64,000 nucleotides of DNA from Muribaculaceae bacterium. Its GTDB lineage: Bacteria > Bacteroidota > Bacteroidia > Bacteroidales > Muribaculaceae. The DNA lies in contig JAQVCR010000001.1 in assembly GCA_028689665.1 (NCBI GenBank), positions 49,745-113,744 of the forward strand, in the 5' to 3' direction. Below the pieces are notes generated by a model that saw only the letters and a list, made by a program, of their open reading frames with translations, did not search any database and was not told the DNA's origin. Position 1 is the stretch's first letter, and each line of letters begins with the position of its first letter. A program made the position numbers and the translations under genes. Shown piece after piece: positions 25,175 to 35,455 of this stretch.

Positions 25175-28100
25175 ATGGATAATAGTATTAGAAAATATAT
25201 CATTTTTATTATTACTGCATTATATTGCGTTGCCGAATCGTTTGCTTTCAACACATCTTATTATGCTCAAAATTCATATCTAGCCTCAGGTAAATGGGTT
25301 AAAATTAAAGTAAGCAAAACAGGAATTACTCAAATAAGTTTTGATGAACTTACATCTTTCGGATTTTCTAACCCCGAAAATGTAAAAATTTATGGTTACG
25401 GCGGTACAATTCTTAATGAGACTCTCTCTACTTCTATGCCCGACGACCTAACTCAAGTAGCTACTCTGAAATACAACAATAAAATTTTTTTCTATGCTGT
25501 TGCCGCCAAGAATATGACGATAACAGCTCTTGCATCATCAACCCCTCGATTCACTCCGCTACTGAACACTTACAGCATAGACGGCTATTATTTCCTTACC
25601 GACATCAACGTTACCGACCTTGACGTGGCGCAAGTAAACAACACCAACAGCGGTACGAATATACGAAAGAGCGGCATCGGATACGACTACCACGAACTTG
25701 AACTCACAAATATCGCAACATCCGGCAGAACATTCCTCGGCGAAGACCTCGTATCAACAGGATTCGCTGAATTCGATATGAATTTACCATATATCGTCGA
25801 AAATTCTAAAATTAACCTATCTCTTGCCACCGCAACTTCTGCCACTAGCGACGTTACTATTTCAGCCTATTACAATAACGATAATATACCTTTTGACATT
25901 AACACAAACATCGTTAAGCACACTAATGATGTCTACGAAAACTTTGTACTAAAATCGCCTTCTGCAATTTTTACACCTAACAGCTATTCAGAAAATGGGA
26001 AATTAAAAATTAAAGTTGAATCAAGCGGGCAAATCAAAGTCGCAAAACTTGATTTTGCCACATTAACCTACGATAAGCAAAATTCTATCTTAAACAGCAA
26101 CCAAACAGATATATATATACATAAAGCCACAAACAAGGATAAAGTTTCAATCCTCTGTAACGACGAAAACATATTGGTATGGGGTGTCGATAATATAAAT
26201 GTCCCGGCACAATATTTATTAGAATTTGCACCTTCGGGGGCTTACAAAGAAGCCACTTTCTCGCCCAATATCATAAGTAACTGTACTAAATTCATAGCAT
26301 TCAACCCTCTCAGCGAGCAGAATCATATCGAATTTGTCAAGAATGTAGAGAATCAAAACTTACATGCAATGCCAGTACCCGATATGATAATAATAGCAAA
26401 TGCGGCTCTCACCAGCGAAGCTCAAAGAATTGCCGATATGCACAAGACTAAAGATAATCTTGAAGTCGCAGTGATTGACGAAGAGAAAATATTCAACGAA
26501 TTTTCTTCAGGCACTCCCGACGCCACTGCTTACCGCCGTTTTATGAAAATGCTTTGGGATAAAAACCCACAGAAAATAAAACATCTGCTATTATTTGGAA
26601 CCGGCTCGTACGACAATCGTAACCTTGCCGGATCTAGATCTCCATATCGACTTCTTACGTATCAAAGCAACCAAAGCGAGAACGAAACTAGCTCTTACAC
26701 TACCGATGACTATTTTACCTTCCTCGACGACAATTTATCTTCGGGAATCTCAACCCTCAAAATGAATATCGGTGTGGGACGTATGACCGTTTCTTCGCCC
26801 GAAGAAGCCAAAAGTATTGTCGACAAGCTCTTAGAATATGTAAATTCTTCCTCCTTCGGTGCGTGGAGAAACAATGGCATACTTTTAGCCGACGAATACG
26901 ACAATTTCCTTTACCCCTACCATGCCGAAGGAGTACAAAGCCTTATAAATGAAACTTTAGGCGTTAAGCTCCATTTTAATAAAATATATGTCGATAATTT
27001 CCCTCTCGAAAAGGGATATATCTCTAAAGTAGCAAATAGTAAGACTAGCGAACTATTTAAACAAGGACAATTATTTGCATCTTATATGGGACATGGCAGC
27101 CCTGCCGCTTTATCTAAAACGTCGTTCCTTTGGACTAAAGCCGACGTTAACAATACCGAGATGGAAAATCTGCCTCTTTTTACGCTCGCAACCTGCGACG
27201 TAGCTCGTTTCGATTCCGAAACTCACGGCGTTGCCGAGATGCTTTTCCTTAAACGAAACGGAGGAGCTATCGCTTGTATGGCTTCATCGAGAGCTGTGTA
27301 TGCAACAGAAAACGATTTCCTCAATCGCAAATTTATCGAAGCTCTTTTCACTCAACACGACGATGGCTCTTTCTGCACCATCGGAGAAGCTATGATGAAA
27401 GCTAAAAATTCTTTTACTAATAATAGCATTAACAAATTAAACTTTATTATTCTCGGCGACCCTGCAATGAAACTTGTTTACCCGCTTAATCGAGTAAAAA
27501 TATCTTCGGTAGGCACACAATCGCCCGATAATGCCATCATATATCCTCAATCTAAAACTATTATTAAAGGATATATTACTAACGAAAAAGGTGAAAACGA
27601 CATAAATTTCTCAGGAAAAGCCACAATTTCAATCTATGATGCCAGCCACAAATTTGGCGACCTTCAAGAAAACGCTTACTCCACCGTTCGTACTTCCTAT
27701 ATCTGCAACGACAAGCTTTGCGAATTTTCAGGCGATGTGGTAAACGGAAATTTTGAAATTGAGTGCATAATTCCACGCCAATGCCAATCGATAAACGAAC
27801 TTGCAACAATAGATATATATGCTTATAATCCCACTTCGGGTTATGCTGTAAATGAAACGCTTAAAAACGTAACTCTTGCTCTTTACGACCAATCAAAAGC
27901 TATTGAAGATAACACAGCACCACAAATAACCGAAATGTATATAAATACACCAGAATTTAGCAATGGCGATAAAATTAATGGTAGTGCCACTCTCTATGCT
28001 ACAATGAGCGATAATGAAGCTATTAATTCACAAAGCATTGCTATCGGAAATTCTTGCCAACTAATTATTGACGGAAACAATTCATACTCCGATATTTCTC

Positions 28101-28540
28101 CATACATAACGTATAGCGATGACAACAAAAGCGCAACAATTGCTTTTGAAATAGCAAACCTTAGCGAGGGTCGACACTCTCTTGAGCTGCGAGCTTGCGA
28201 TATTGCCAACAACAAAACCAGCAGCAATATTACATTCTATTACACTAAATCGACTATTAATTACGATATTAATGTAAATGAAACTCCGGCTCGGACAAAG
28301 GCTACATTTGACTTAACGACCGATAACATCGAGAATACTGAATATAAAATATCTGTTACCGACGACAACGGCAAAATAATATGGGCTAAGACAACATCGA
28401 CATTCCCTATCGAATGGGACCTTAATGATTCTTTGAGCCAACGAGTGAAGCCGGGTATTTATAATTTTAGCACAACAGCAACAAGCAAAAACGCTCAAGG
28501 CTACACAACAAATAAAAAAATAATAGTCGTAAAGCAATAA
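25175..28540 (+). CDS. porU: Type IX secretion system sortase PorU (second copy, next to porV)
   Basis: A 1121-residue protein with a signal peptide (about 1-25), the same N-terminal region as the first copy (SGKWVKIKVSKTGITQISFDEL), and a central peptidase C25 domain. Its catalytic residues are conserved as His640 in YMGHGSPAALS and Cys674 in LATCDVARFD, the same 34-residue spacing as in the first copy. Ig-like modules and a C-terminal GIYNFSTTATSK segment follow. PorU is the surface sortase that processes and anchors T9SS cargo. The gene is 45 bases upstream of porV, the same pairing as in Porphyromonas gingivalis, so this copy is the positional orthologue. The two copies are clearly paralogous but differ widely, so the duplication is not recent. 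Confidence 0.92.
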   Translation: MDNSIRKYIIFIITALYCVAESFAFNTSYYAQNSYLASGKWVKIKVSKTGITQISFDELTSFGFSNPENVKIYGYGGTILNETLSTSMPDDLTQVATLKYNNKIFFYAVAAKNMTITALASSTPRFTPLLNTYSIDGYYFLTDINVTDLDVAQVNNTNSGTNIRKSGIGYDYHELELTNIATSGRTFLGEDLVSTGFAEFDMNLPYIVENSKINLSLATATSATSDVTISAYYNNDNIPFDINTNIVKHTNDVYENFVLKSPSAIFTPNSYSENGKLKIKVESSGQIKVAKLDFATLTYDKQNSILNSNQTDIYIHKATNKDKVSILCNDENILVWGVDNINVPAQYLLEFAPSGAYKEATFSPNIISNCTKFIAFNPLSEQNHIEFVKNVENQNLHAMPVPDMIIIANAALTSEAQRIADMHKTKDNLEVAVIDEEKIFNEFSSGTPDATAYRRFMKMLWDKNPQKIKHLLLFGTGSYDNRNLAGSRSPYRLLTYQSNQSENETSSYTTDDYFTFLDDNLSSGISTLKMNIGVGRMTVSSPEEAKSIVDKLLEYVNSSSFGAWRNNGILLADEYDNFLYPYHAEGVQSLINETLGVKLHFNKIYVDNFPLEKGYISKVANSKTSELFKQGQLFASYMGHGSPAALSKTSFLWTKADVNNTEMENLPLFTLATCDVARFDSETHGVAEMLFLKRNGGAIACMASSRAVYATENDFLNRKFIEALFTQHDDGSFCTIGEAMMKAKNSFTNNSINKLNFIILGDPAMKLVYPLNRVKISSVGTQSPDNAIIYPQSKTIIKGYITNEKGENDINFSGKATISIYDASHKFGDLQENAYSTVRTSYICNDKLCEFSGDVVNGNFEIECIIPRQCQSINELATIDIYAYNPTSGYAVNETLKNVTLALYDQSKAIEDNTAPQITEMYINTPEFSNGDKINGSATLYATMSDNEAINSQSIAIGNSCQLIIDGNNSYSDISPYITYSDDNKSATIAFEIANLSEGRHSLELRACDIANNKTSSNITFYYTKSTINYDINVNETPARTKATFDLTTDNIENTEYKISVTDDNGKIIWAKTTSTFPIEWDLNDSLSQRVKPGIYNFSTTATSKNAQGYTTNKKIIVVKQ

Positions 28541-28585
28541 AAGCAACGTTTTATAGTTTATTCTAGTAAAGGAAACTACAAAATA

Positions 28586-29785
28586 ATGACAAATTTACAG
28601 AAACGACTTTTTATATTAATTTCAATCTTTGCATTCTCGTCAACTATATTTGCCGAAGATCTTAAGAATGAATTTAACCCTGTGTCGACAGGTGTTACTT
28701 CTCTAGGTATTGCACCCGATGCTCGTGGCGCATCTATGGGTGATATTGGTGCCGCAACCGATGCCGACGTAAACTCGCAATTCTGGAACCCCTCTAAATA
28801 TGCTTTTGCTTACAGCTCGGCAGGAGTATCGCTTTCTTACACTCCGTGGCTGCGAAAATTAGTTAACGATATAGCATTACTCAACCTTGCAGGTTATTGG
28901 AAACCGGGAGAAGGTGATAACCAAGCCATTAGTGCTTCTCTTCGATATTTCTCATTAGGCGAAATCAATACTACCGACGGAGAATCAAATATAATCTCGT
29001 CAATCAACCCATACGAGATGTCGTTCGACCTTGGATATTCCCGTAAACTATCCGAGAAATTTTCGATGGGTGTCGCTCTTCGTTATATATACTCAAATCT
29101 TGGATACAGCGACATTTCTAACGAGCTAAGCAAAGGCGCATCGGCTTTCTCTGCCGATATTTCCGGATTCTATAACACATACCCTATGATTGGGCGCAAC
29201 GAGTGCCAATGGGCTTGGGGTTGGAACATATCGAATATCGGTACCAAAATCTCTTACAATGGTGGTAACGATGTAGCTTTCCTGCCAACAAACTTAAAGA
29301 TTGGTACTACATTTACATTCCCTCTTGCCGACTACCATAATCTTGCTATTTCTGTCGACTTAAATAAACTTTTAGTACCTACTCGCCCTCGTGCATCTGA
29401 TTTTACTAACGATGCCGAAGGACAAGCAGCATACGAAGAATCGTTGCAAAACTGGAAAGATATGTCGCCAATTACAGGTATTTTCAAATCATTTTCCGAT
29501 GCTCCCGGTGGTGCAAAAGAAGAGCTTCAAGAAATTAATTACTCTCTTGGTGCTGAATATAACTATAACCAACAATTCTTCATTCGTGCAGGTTATTTCC
29601 ACGAAAATCGAAACAAAGGTAATCGCCAATATTTTGGCTTCGGCGCAGGGTTCTCTCTTAATGTAGTAAGACTTGATGCAGCATATATGATTGCAACAGC
29701 ACAAAGCAGCCCTCTCGACCAGACGCTTCGTTTCTCCCTCACATTTGATATGGATGGTCTTAAAGATCTTTTAGGTCGTAAATAA
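28586..29785 (+). CDS. porV: Type IX secretion system outer membrane protein PorV
   Basis: A 399-residue outer membrane beta-barrel of the FadL-like PorV/LptO family with a signal peptide ending near residue 23 (FAEDL). The conserved N-terminal block [43 protein letters not shown] (about 32-74) is diagnostic. So are [19 protein letters not shown] and [18 protein letters not shown] in the last strands, and the carboxy-terminal strand [11 protein letters not shown]. PorV carries T9SS cargo from the translocon to PorU. It lies 45 bases after porU and 8 bases before ispF, so all are likely on one transcript. Confidence 0.95.
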   Translation: MTNLQKRLFILISIFAFSSTIFAEDLKNEFNPVSTGVTSLGIAPDARGASMGDIGAATDADVNSQFWNPSKYAFAYSSAGVSLSYTPWLRKLVNDIALLNLAGYWKPGEGDNQAISASLRYFSLGEINTTDGESNIISSINPYEMSFDLGYSRKLSEKFSMGVALRYIYSNLGYSDISNELSKGASAFSADISGFYNTYPMIGRNECQWAWGWNISNIGTKISYNGGNDVAFLPTNLKIGTTFTFPLADYHNLAISVDLNKLLVPTRPRASDFTNDAEGQAAYEESLQNWKDMSPITGIFKSFSDAPGGAKEELQEINYSLGAEYNYNQQFFIRAGYFHENRNKGNRQYFGFGAGFSLNVVRLDAAYMIATAQSSPLDQTLRFSLTFDMDGLKDLLGRK

Positions 29786-29793
29786 GCTATAAT

Positions 29794-30276
29794 ATGAAGA
29801 TACGCATAGGAATGGGATTCGATGTTCATCGTCTTGTCGAAAATCGAGAATTGTGGATTGGTGGAGTAAAGATTCCTTACGAAAAAGGTCTACTTGGACA
29901 CTCCGATGCCGATGTCGTGATACACGCCCTTTGCGATGCCATGCTTGGAGCGGCGAACCTAAGGGATATAGGTTATCATTTTCCCGACAAAGATCCAAAA
30001 TACAAAGGGATAGACAGCCGTAAGCTGCTTGTCGAAGTTACGAGCCTGCTCAACGACAAAGGATTCGCACTAGGCAACGCCGACATCACAATATGTGCCG
30101 AGATGCCCAAAATGAACCCACACATTCCTGCTATGCAAGCCGAAATTGCAAAATGTATCGGCACCGATATCGACAATATCTCAATAAAAGCTACGACAAC
30201 CGAAAAACTCGGTTTTACAGGGCGCGGCGAAGGCATAGCAGCCTATGCAACCGTATTAATCGAAAAGAATCTCTAG
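29794..30276 (+). CDS. ispF: 2-C-methyl-D-erythritol 2,4-cyclodiphosphate synthase
   Basis: A 160-residue enzyme of the non-mevalonate isoprenoid pathway. Metal ligands are visible as Asp10 and His12 in GMGFDVHRL and His44 in [43 protein letters not shown] is the family signature region, and [19 protein letters not shown] near the end completes the cytidine site. Length is normal. It is placed 8 bases after porV, a co-transcription with T9SS genes that has no obvious functional reason. Confidence 0.97.
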   Translation: MKIRIGMGFDVHRLVENRELWIGGVKIPYEKGLLGHSDADVVIHALCDAMLGAANLRDIGYHFPDKDPKYKGIDSRKLLVEVTSLLNDKGFALGNADITICAEMPKMNPHIPAMQAEIAKCIGTDIDNISIKATTTEKLGFTGRGEGIAAYATVLIEKNL

Positions 30277-30309
30277 GGCTTTACTTTAATAATTCTACAA
30301 CTTGTATTT

Positions 30310-30933
30310 CTATTCCTTGATCGATAGTGTCAAAATCGCTTGTCGCCCCTCATTCATTAAGAGATCAATTACACTTAGATTTGGTACAAAGCCATATCTT
30401 TCGTGCCATAATTGATAGTACTTACGGTAGTTTTGCGCCACTACGTCTTTAGGAGGTCGTTCTACAAGCGTTTTATCCATTACATCCGGCTTCTCAACAG
30501 TATCTCGTAATTCTTGTCGAATATTCAAATCTATAAAATCTATAATTATATTGTGCAAGGCAATATCAAAATCGACTATCCATTGCGAATGATTTTCATA
30601 CAGGTGGCATAAATCATCTTGAATATATTCAAAAAAAGGAGATTTTCCGTACGATGAGAAAATTGCGCCCCAATGCAAATGTTCCCAATTTCCATGTGAT
30701 GAAATTTTAATATCTTTAAGGAGTGTTTTCTCTCTCAGCTCCGATTTTACTAGTGGTATTGTGAGTGTCTGCACACCATTTGCGCCTAAAACCTGACAAT
30801 GATTTAAGCTCCAATTATTAGCAATTTCCGACTCTACATCAAAAGCCACTGTACCGTGTTTCAATAGCTCGGTATAATAATTAATCCCCCCTGCATAGGC
30901 AGGAGGGGCTATAATTGTTTTATCTATACTCAT
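30310..30933 (-). CDS. WbqC family protein
   Basis: A 207-residue protein of the WbqC-like family. Landmarks are APPAYAGGINYYTELLKHGTVAFDVES (8-34), HCQVLGANGVQTLTIPLVKS (46-65), and HWGAIFSSYGKSPFFEYIQDDL (near 86-107). WbqC relatives occur in O-antigen and glycan loci and are suspected of transferring or isomerising sugar precursors, but no reaction is firmly established. It starts 10 bases after the end of lepB on the same strand; this lepB/WbqC pairing is frequent in Bacteroidales. It ends without a clear hairpin. Confidence 0.85.
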   Translation of the reverse strand: MSIDKTIIAPPAYAGGINYYTELLKHGTVAFDVESEIANNWSLNHCQVLGANGVQTLTIPLVKSELREKTLLKDIKISSHGNWEHLHWGAIFSSYGKSPFFEYIQDDLCHLYENHSQWIVDFDIALHNIIIDFIDLNIRQELRDTVEKPDVMDKTLVERPPKDVVAQNYRKYYQLWHERYGFVPNLSVIDLLMNEGRQAILTLSIKE

Positions 30934-30943
30934 CGACGAATGA

Positions 30944-32401
30944 TTAATCTTTGTCGCTTATAGCCGATTTAAATATTCTGTTCCATCTAATTCCGCCATT
31001 AAATAAGTTTTTATCCTTGTCAAGCGAAACAATGACAAACATTGGACTTCCGACAACGTGATCTTCGGGTACAAACCCCCAATAACGAGAGTCGGCAGAA
31101 TTGTCGCGGTTATCGCCCATCATCCAATAGTAATCCATCTTAAAGCGATAGCTATCGGTGGGTGTTCCATTAATTAATATTTTGCCCTCTTTAATTTCTA
31201 GCGAGTTACCTTCATAGTTGCGAATTGCTCGTTCATAAATTGGCAGATTATCTAATGTAAGGTGTAATTTTACGCCCTTTCGCGGTATCCATATCTCCCC
31301 ATAGTCGGCACGTGTCCAGTTATAATTTCTATTTATTGGATACACATTCATCATTTCTTGAACGGGGACTTTGATTATGCTTTTTATCTGAGCCATAGCC
31401 GACAGTGTTTTCACCATTTCGGCTGTTAGTGGTAATTGATATATAGGATTAATCGTATTATTTTCATTCACTTGAAGTCCTAACGCGGCAATAGTGTAAG
31501 CAGCATCTTCGTGATTAATCTGCAACAAATGGCGATCGTCAAGACTTATTTCCAATTCGTCAAACTGCCTGTCGCTAATAAGTGAGCCATCAGTCTGTAC
31601 AAGATAGTTATATTGTACGTTTAATGGTTCTTTAATTGCATTACCATTAATATACACAACATTATTCTTAATCTTTAATCTCTCGCCGGGTAGACCGATT
31701 GCGCGCTTTACATAGTTCTCTCTACGATCGACCGGACGATAAATCACTTCACCAAAAGTTTCCTTGTTATTCCAAATTGCTTCACGACCATATTGTTCGA
31801 CAAGTGTGTAATAATCAGGATTTTGGACTTTTAGTGCTACTGTGTCGCCGGCAGGAAAGTTAAAAACCACAATGTCGTTTCGTTCAATGTTACGGTACCC
31901 TTTAAGGCGATGATAATCCCATTGAGGGGTATCGATATACGACTTAACATTCCCAAACGGCAATGTGTTCTGTGTGAGTGGGAAATGTAACGGAGTCATA
32001 GGCACGCGTGGACCGTAAATCATTTTATTCACCCACAAGTAATCACCTACAAGCAACGATTTCTCGAGCGATGACGATGGAATTTGATAATTCTGCCCAA
32101 AGTAGGCAAATATAAAATACACTAATATCAATGCATATAATATTGCATCTACCCAGCTCATAACCATTCGTACGGCAGAGTTCTTACAACCTTTCCAACT
32201 TGTCCATGGAATGAATTGTGTGAGATAAATATCGGCAAGAAGAGGCAAAAATAAAATTACCCACCAGCTACCCAACCAGATAGTCCAAAGGATATATATC
32301 AATGCCACCACGCTGAATCTCACCCAACGTAAAGGTTTAACTTTAGCTAAGCGTTCTATTAATGTTCCCGTATTGGGCGTATATTTTATTTCTTCCGACA
32401 T
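30944..32401 (-). CDS. lepB: Signal peptidase I (large Bacteroidota form)
   Basis: A 485-residue inner membrane peptidase that removes signal peptides. Hydrophobic segments occupy about residues 25-75 and 82-103. The active-site serine region is IPSSSLEKSLLVGDYLWVNK (near 110-129), with Leu in place of the more usual Met after the serine. The catalytic lysine lies in NYVKRAIGLPGERLKIKNN (near 212-230), and the last box is YYWMMGDNRDNSADSRYWGFVPEDHVVG. The long insertion between the lysine box and the GDNRDNS box is normal for Bacteroidales. It is followed by the WbqC gene and starts 5 bases after dapB ends, so dapB-lepB-wbqC forms an operon. Confidence 0.95.
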   Translation of the reverse strand: MSEEIKYTPNTGTLIERLAKVKPLRWVRFSVVALIYILWTIWLGSWWVILFLPLLADIYLTQFIPWTSWKGCKNSAVRMVMSWVDAILYALILVYFIFAYFGQNYQIPSSSLEKSLLVGDYLWVNKMIYGPRVPMTPLHFPLTQNTLPFGNVKSYIDTPQWDYHRLKGYRNIERNDIVVFNFPAGDTVALKVQNPDYYTLVEQYGREAIWNNKETFGEVIYRPVDRRENYVKRAIGLPGERLKIKNNVVYINGNAIKEPLNVQYNYLVQTDGSLISDRQFDELEISLDDRHLLQINHEDAAYTIAALGLQVNENNTINPIYQLPLTAEMVKTLSAMAQIKSIIKVPVQEMMNVYPINRNYNWTRADYGEIWIPRKGVKLHLTLDNLPIYERAIRNYEGNSLEIKEGKILINGTPTDSYRFKMDYYWMMGDNRDNSADSRYWGFVPEDHVVGSPMFVIVSLDKDKNLFNGGIRWNRIFKSAISDKD

Positions 32402-32406
32402 TTGTA

Positions 32407-33132
32407 TTATTTTTTATCAAGATTCATCATTTCGTCCATTGTGTGGTAGCCTTTCTTTCCTTGCATCCACTCAGCCGCTATAATTGCCCCAAGCGCAAGT
32501 CCTTCTCGACTATATGCTTCATGCTCTATAACGATGCGATCTACGCTGCTTTTATATTCTACAATATGTGTTCCGGCTACCTCGCCTTCTCGTTCGTGCT
32601 TAATAAGAATCTCTTCTGATTGAGCTTTGTCATCTTCGGTCCACGAAGTTTTGCGTCTCAGATTATTTATAATTCCTTCGGCTAGCGTTATTGCTGTTCC
32701 ACTAGGGTGATCAAGTTTGTGAATATGATGAATTTCCTTAATATTTACATTATATTGAGAAAAGCGGTTCATCATCTTAGCCAAATATTTATTCAGCTCA
32801 AAGAAAATATTCATTCCAATGCTGTAATTTGATGAATAGAAGAATGAAGCATCGCCATTTGCGCAGATTTCTTTAATTTCTTCTAGCCGTGATAACCAGC
32901 CTGTGCTGCCCGATACGACAGTAACACCTTGTTTGAAGGCTTTAAGATAATTATCAAACGCAGTAGATGGCGTAGTGAATTCAATTGCAACATCGGCACG
33001 CCTGAAAGCATCTGAGTTAAAATCTTCTTGGTTATCGGCATCTATAATACACACTATCTCGTGTCCTATCTCTTTTGCTATGCGTTCGATGGTATGTCCC
33101 ATCTTTCCATATCCAATTATTGCTATTTTCAT
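32407..33132 (-). CDS. dapB: 4-hydroxy-tetrahydrodipicolinate reductase
   Basis: A 241-residue NAD(P)H-dependent reductase of lysine and diaminopimelate synthesis. The Rossmann loop is IGYGKMGHTIE (residues 5-15). VAIEFTTPSTAFDN (near 48-61), VVSGSTGW, and the substrate site IKEIHHIHKLDHPSGTAITLAEGI, with the HH and KxDxPSGTA motifs, are all present. It lacks the longer enterobacterial form's extra residues, as usual in Bacteroidota. First gene of the dapB-lepB-wbqC run. A TACTTTTG element resembling the -7 box lies about 40 bases upstream (33169-33176, minus strand). Confidence 0.95.
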   Translation of the reverse strand: MKIAIIGYGKMGHTIERIAKEIGHEIVCIIDADNQEDFNSDAFRRADVAIEFTTPSTAFDNYLKAFKQGVTVVSGSTGWLSRLEEIKEICANGDASFFYSSNYSIGMNIFFELNKYLAKMMNRFSQYNVNIKEIHHIHKLDHPSGTAITLAEGIINNLRRKTSWTEDDKAQSEEILIKHEREGEVAGTHIVEYKSSVDRIVIEHEAYSREGLALGAIIAAEWMQGKKGYHTMDEMMNLDKK

Positions 33133-33423
33133 ATATTCTTGTTTATAATTTTAGATTCATAAATTTTTCAAAAGTAAAGCAATCTATACTTATGCTAATG
33201 CTCATAACTTTCGGCATACAAAACTACTAATTTTATTGCAAATTTTACCTATAATTACGACTGAAACAACAAATTTGACTAAATAAAATACGAAATCCAG
33301 CTACTCTCTCGAGCCGCCGGATTCCTAACCTATGATTCACTTATTTGTTGTTGTTGCTTTATTATATTTTCTGTACGAATAGAATTATTTAATTCTCGGC
33401 CGTCAGTATATATCAATATATTA

Positions 33424-35406
33424 TTATTTTATTGGCACATATTCTACAAATGCTTCTATTGCTTCATAAGAGGCTAAGCCTAAATTAGCATATAACTCGG
33501 CGGTAGCTTTATTACGCTCTTCGGCACGTTGCCAGAACAGACGGTCATCATCGCCTAAGAATGGAGCATTTTCCATTTGAGATTGATGCTTTAAAATAGA
33601 GTTTCTCTTAAATCTTAATTCTTCGGGACTTATTGGAACTGCCATTTCAATATGGTCGATTTCCCACTCTGCCCATGCGCCTCGATACATCCATATACGG
33701 CAGTCTTTCATCCAGTCTTCGTCAAGGCATTCATCTACGGCTGCCAATACCGCATCTGTACACACTCTGTGTGTCCCATGTGGGTCGGCAAGATCGCCTG
33801 CCACGAATATTTGATGTGGCTTAACTTTTTGTATCAAGTCTTTTATTATATCGACATCGGCTCGCGATAAATCGCCTTTCTTTATCTTTCCTGTTTCATA
33901 GAAAGGAAGTGCGCAGAAATGTACATTTTCTTTCTTCACTCCGATATAGTTGCACGCTGTCGATGCTTCACATTGTCGGATAATGCCTTTTAGCTTTCTT
34001 ATATCATCAGAATCAACATCTCCAGCATTTTTCTTATCAATAAAAGCGTGAATCATATCACTCTTTTCTTTATAAGATGGAGTATCGATACCGAATAAAG
34101 ATCCTAATTTATCCATTACCATGATATAGCGCATCATATCCTCATCGCCTACTGCGATGTTTCCCGAAGTCTGATAGGCTACATGTACATCATGATTTTG
34201 AACTACTAGACGCTTCAACGTTCCACCCATAGATATTACATCATCGTCGGGGTGTGGACTAAATACAATAACTCGCTTAGGATATGGATTTGCGCGCTCG
34301 GGGCGGAATGTATCGTCTGCGTTAGGTTTACCTCCGGGCCAACCTGTAATTGTGTGTTGAAGATCGTTGAATATCTTTATATTTACATTATAAGCTGAGC
34401 CAAATAGAGCCAACAGCTCTCCCAGCCCGTTATCGTTGTAATCTTTGTTTGTAAGTTTTAAAATTGGCTTTCCTGTCAATTCACAAAGCCATACAATTGC
34501 ACGACGTATTAATTTGTCGTCCCAGTCGCAGGAGGTTACCTCCCATGGGTGGCTTATGCGTGTGAGCTTCTCGGCTGCAGGCAAGTCGACCACTAGCTTT
34601 GCATGACGATGCATCTGCAAAAATGATGCTGGAACTGTATCCGACATCTTATTTTCTATTGCCTTCTTTACTACATCTGAATAGTTTTCGCCCCATGCGA
34701 TGCAAATCACTCTGCCTGCCGAGTTTATATTTCTTAATCCTAGAGTAAATGCTGTTTTAGGTGCTACTTCGCAAGAATAATCTGAAACTGCATTATGCCG
34801 CGATTGATTTCCTAGATAGATAAGACGACAATGTGAACTGACTTGTGACCCGGGTTCGTTAAAGGCTATACTTCCGGTTTCGCCTAAAGAGCAAACTACT
34901 AGATCAAGCCCTCCGAGAGAGTCGATTGTGGCCTCATAATATTGACACATTTCATGAACATCGGCTATTCCGGTGCTTGTATCAAAAGTGTAAATATTAT
35001 CTTTTGGTATATTTACTTTGTCTAATAGTATTTCTTTGAGCTTGCAGATCGTGCTTCCGGTCTTCAAAACCCCATCGGCATATAATTCGGTAAGGTTGAA
35101 TGCATATACATTCGAGAAATCTACTTCGCCCTTTTGATTGAGCTTTATAAGATTTGAATATATTCCGGCTTCAATGCTGCCTGTACCAAATGCTATTATG
35201 CATCGACCCGACTTTGCTACATATTTATTTATTACATCTACAATTTCAAGTGCCACATATTCAGCTCCTTCGACCGACGATTCTAAGATTTTGGTGTAAA
35301 TCTTCTCATTTCGTGTCAATGCAGCTAACTCAACCTCGCCCTTTGGAGAATAATATCTCTTGGGGATGCGGTCTAATTTTATTTGCGAACTTAAATTTGT
35401 TTTCAT
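33424..35406 (-). CDS. NagB-like domain fused to PIG-L (LmbE) deacetylase
   Basis: A 660-residue two-domain protein. Residues about 40-285 are a glucosamine-6-phosphate deaminase-like domain (FGTGS at 73-77, [14 protein letters not shown] at 178-191). Residues about 378-650 form a PIG-L/LmbE-type deacetylase with the zinc motif SPHPDDDVISMGG (HPDDD at 385-389) and the later DPHGTHRV motif. The NagB-like half lacks the catalytic residues of true NagB: T106 replaces D72, T177 replaces D141 and S179 replaces H143, while the equivalent of E148 is kept at E184. It may therefore bind rather than deaminate amino sugar phosphate. Relatives in Bacteroides are annotated as glucosamine-6-phosphate deaminases. 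A real nagB lies divergently 215 bases away. Confidence 0.88.
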   Translation of the reverse strand: MKTNLSSQIKLDRIPKRYYSPKGEVELAALTRNEKIYTKILESSVEGAEYVALEIVDVINKYVAKSGRCIIAFGTGSIEAGIYSNLIKLNQKGEVDFSNVYAFNLTELYADGVLKTGSTICKLKEILLDKVNIPKDNIYTFDTSTGIADVHEMCQYYEATIDSLGGLDLVVCSLGETGSIAFNEPGSQVSSHCRLIYLGNQSRHNAVSDYSCEVAPKTAFTLGLRNINSAGRVICIAWGENYSDVVKKAIENKMSDTVPASFLQMHRHAKLVVDLPAAEKLTRISHPWEVTSCDWDDKLIRRAIVWLCELTGKPILKLTNKDYNDNGLGELLALFGSAYNVNIKIFNDLQHTITGWPGGKPNADDTFRPERANPYPKRVIVFSPHPDDDVISMGGTLKRLVVQNHDVHVAYQTSGNIAVGDEDMMRYIMVMDKLGSLFGIDTPSYKEKSDMIHAFIDKKNAGDVDSDDIRKLKGIIRQCEASTACNYIGVKKENVHFCALPFYETGKIKKGDLSRADVDIIKDLIQKVKPHQIFVAGDLADPHGTHRVCTDAVLAAVDECLDEDWMKDCRIWMYRGAWAEWEIDHIEMAVPISPEELRFKRNSILKHQSQMENAPFLGDDDRLFWQRAEERNKATAELYANLGLASYEAIEAFVEYVPIK

Positions 35407-35428
35407 AATGTATAATTTTATACAAGTA

Positions 35429-35455
35429 CAAACTTACAACTTTAATTAATACAAA
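35429..35455 (-). promoter_or_regulatory. Possible promoter for the NagB-like/PIG-L gene
   Basis: On the minus strand TTTG (35452-35455), 15 bases, TAAGTTTG (35429-35436). Both boxes match, but the spacing is shorter than the usual 17-20. Confidence 0.4.

Noticed and set aside
33293..33323. Possible hairpin between dapB and the NagB-like/PIG-L gene
   Set aside because: Only five base pairs (AATCC/GGATT) pair cleanly, with an unmatched interior; too weak to call a terminator.
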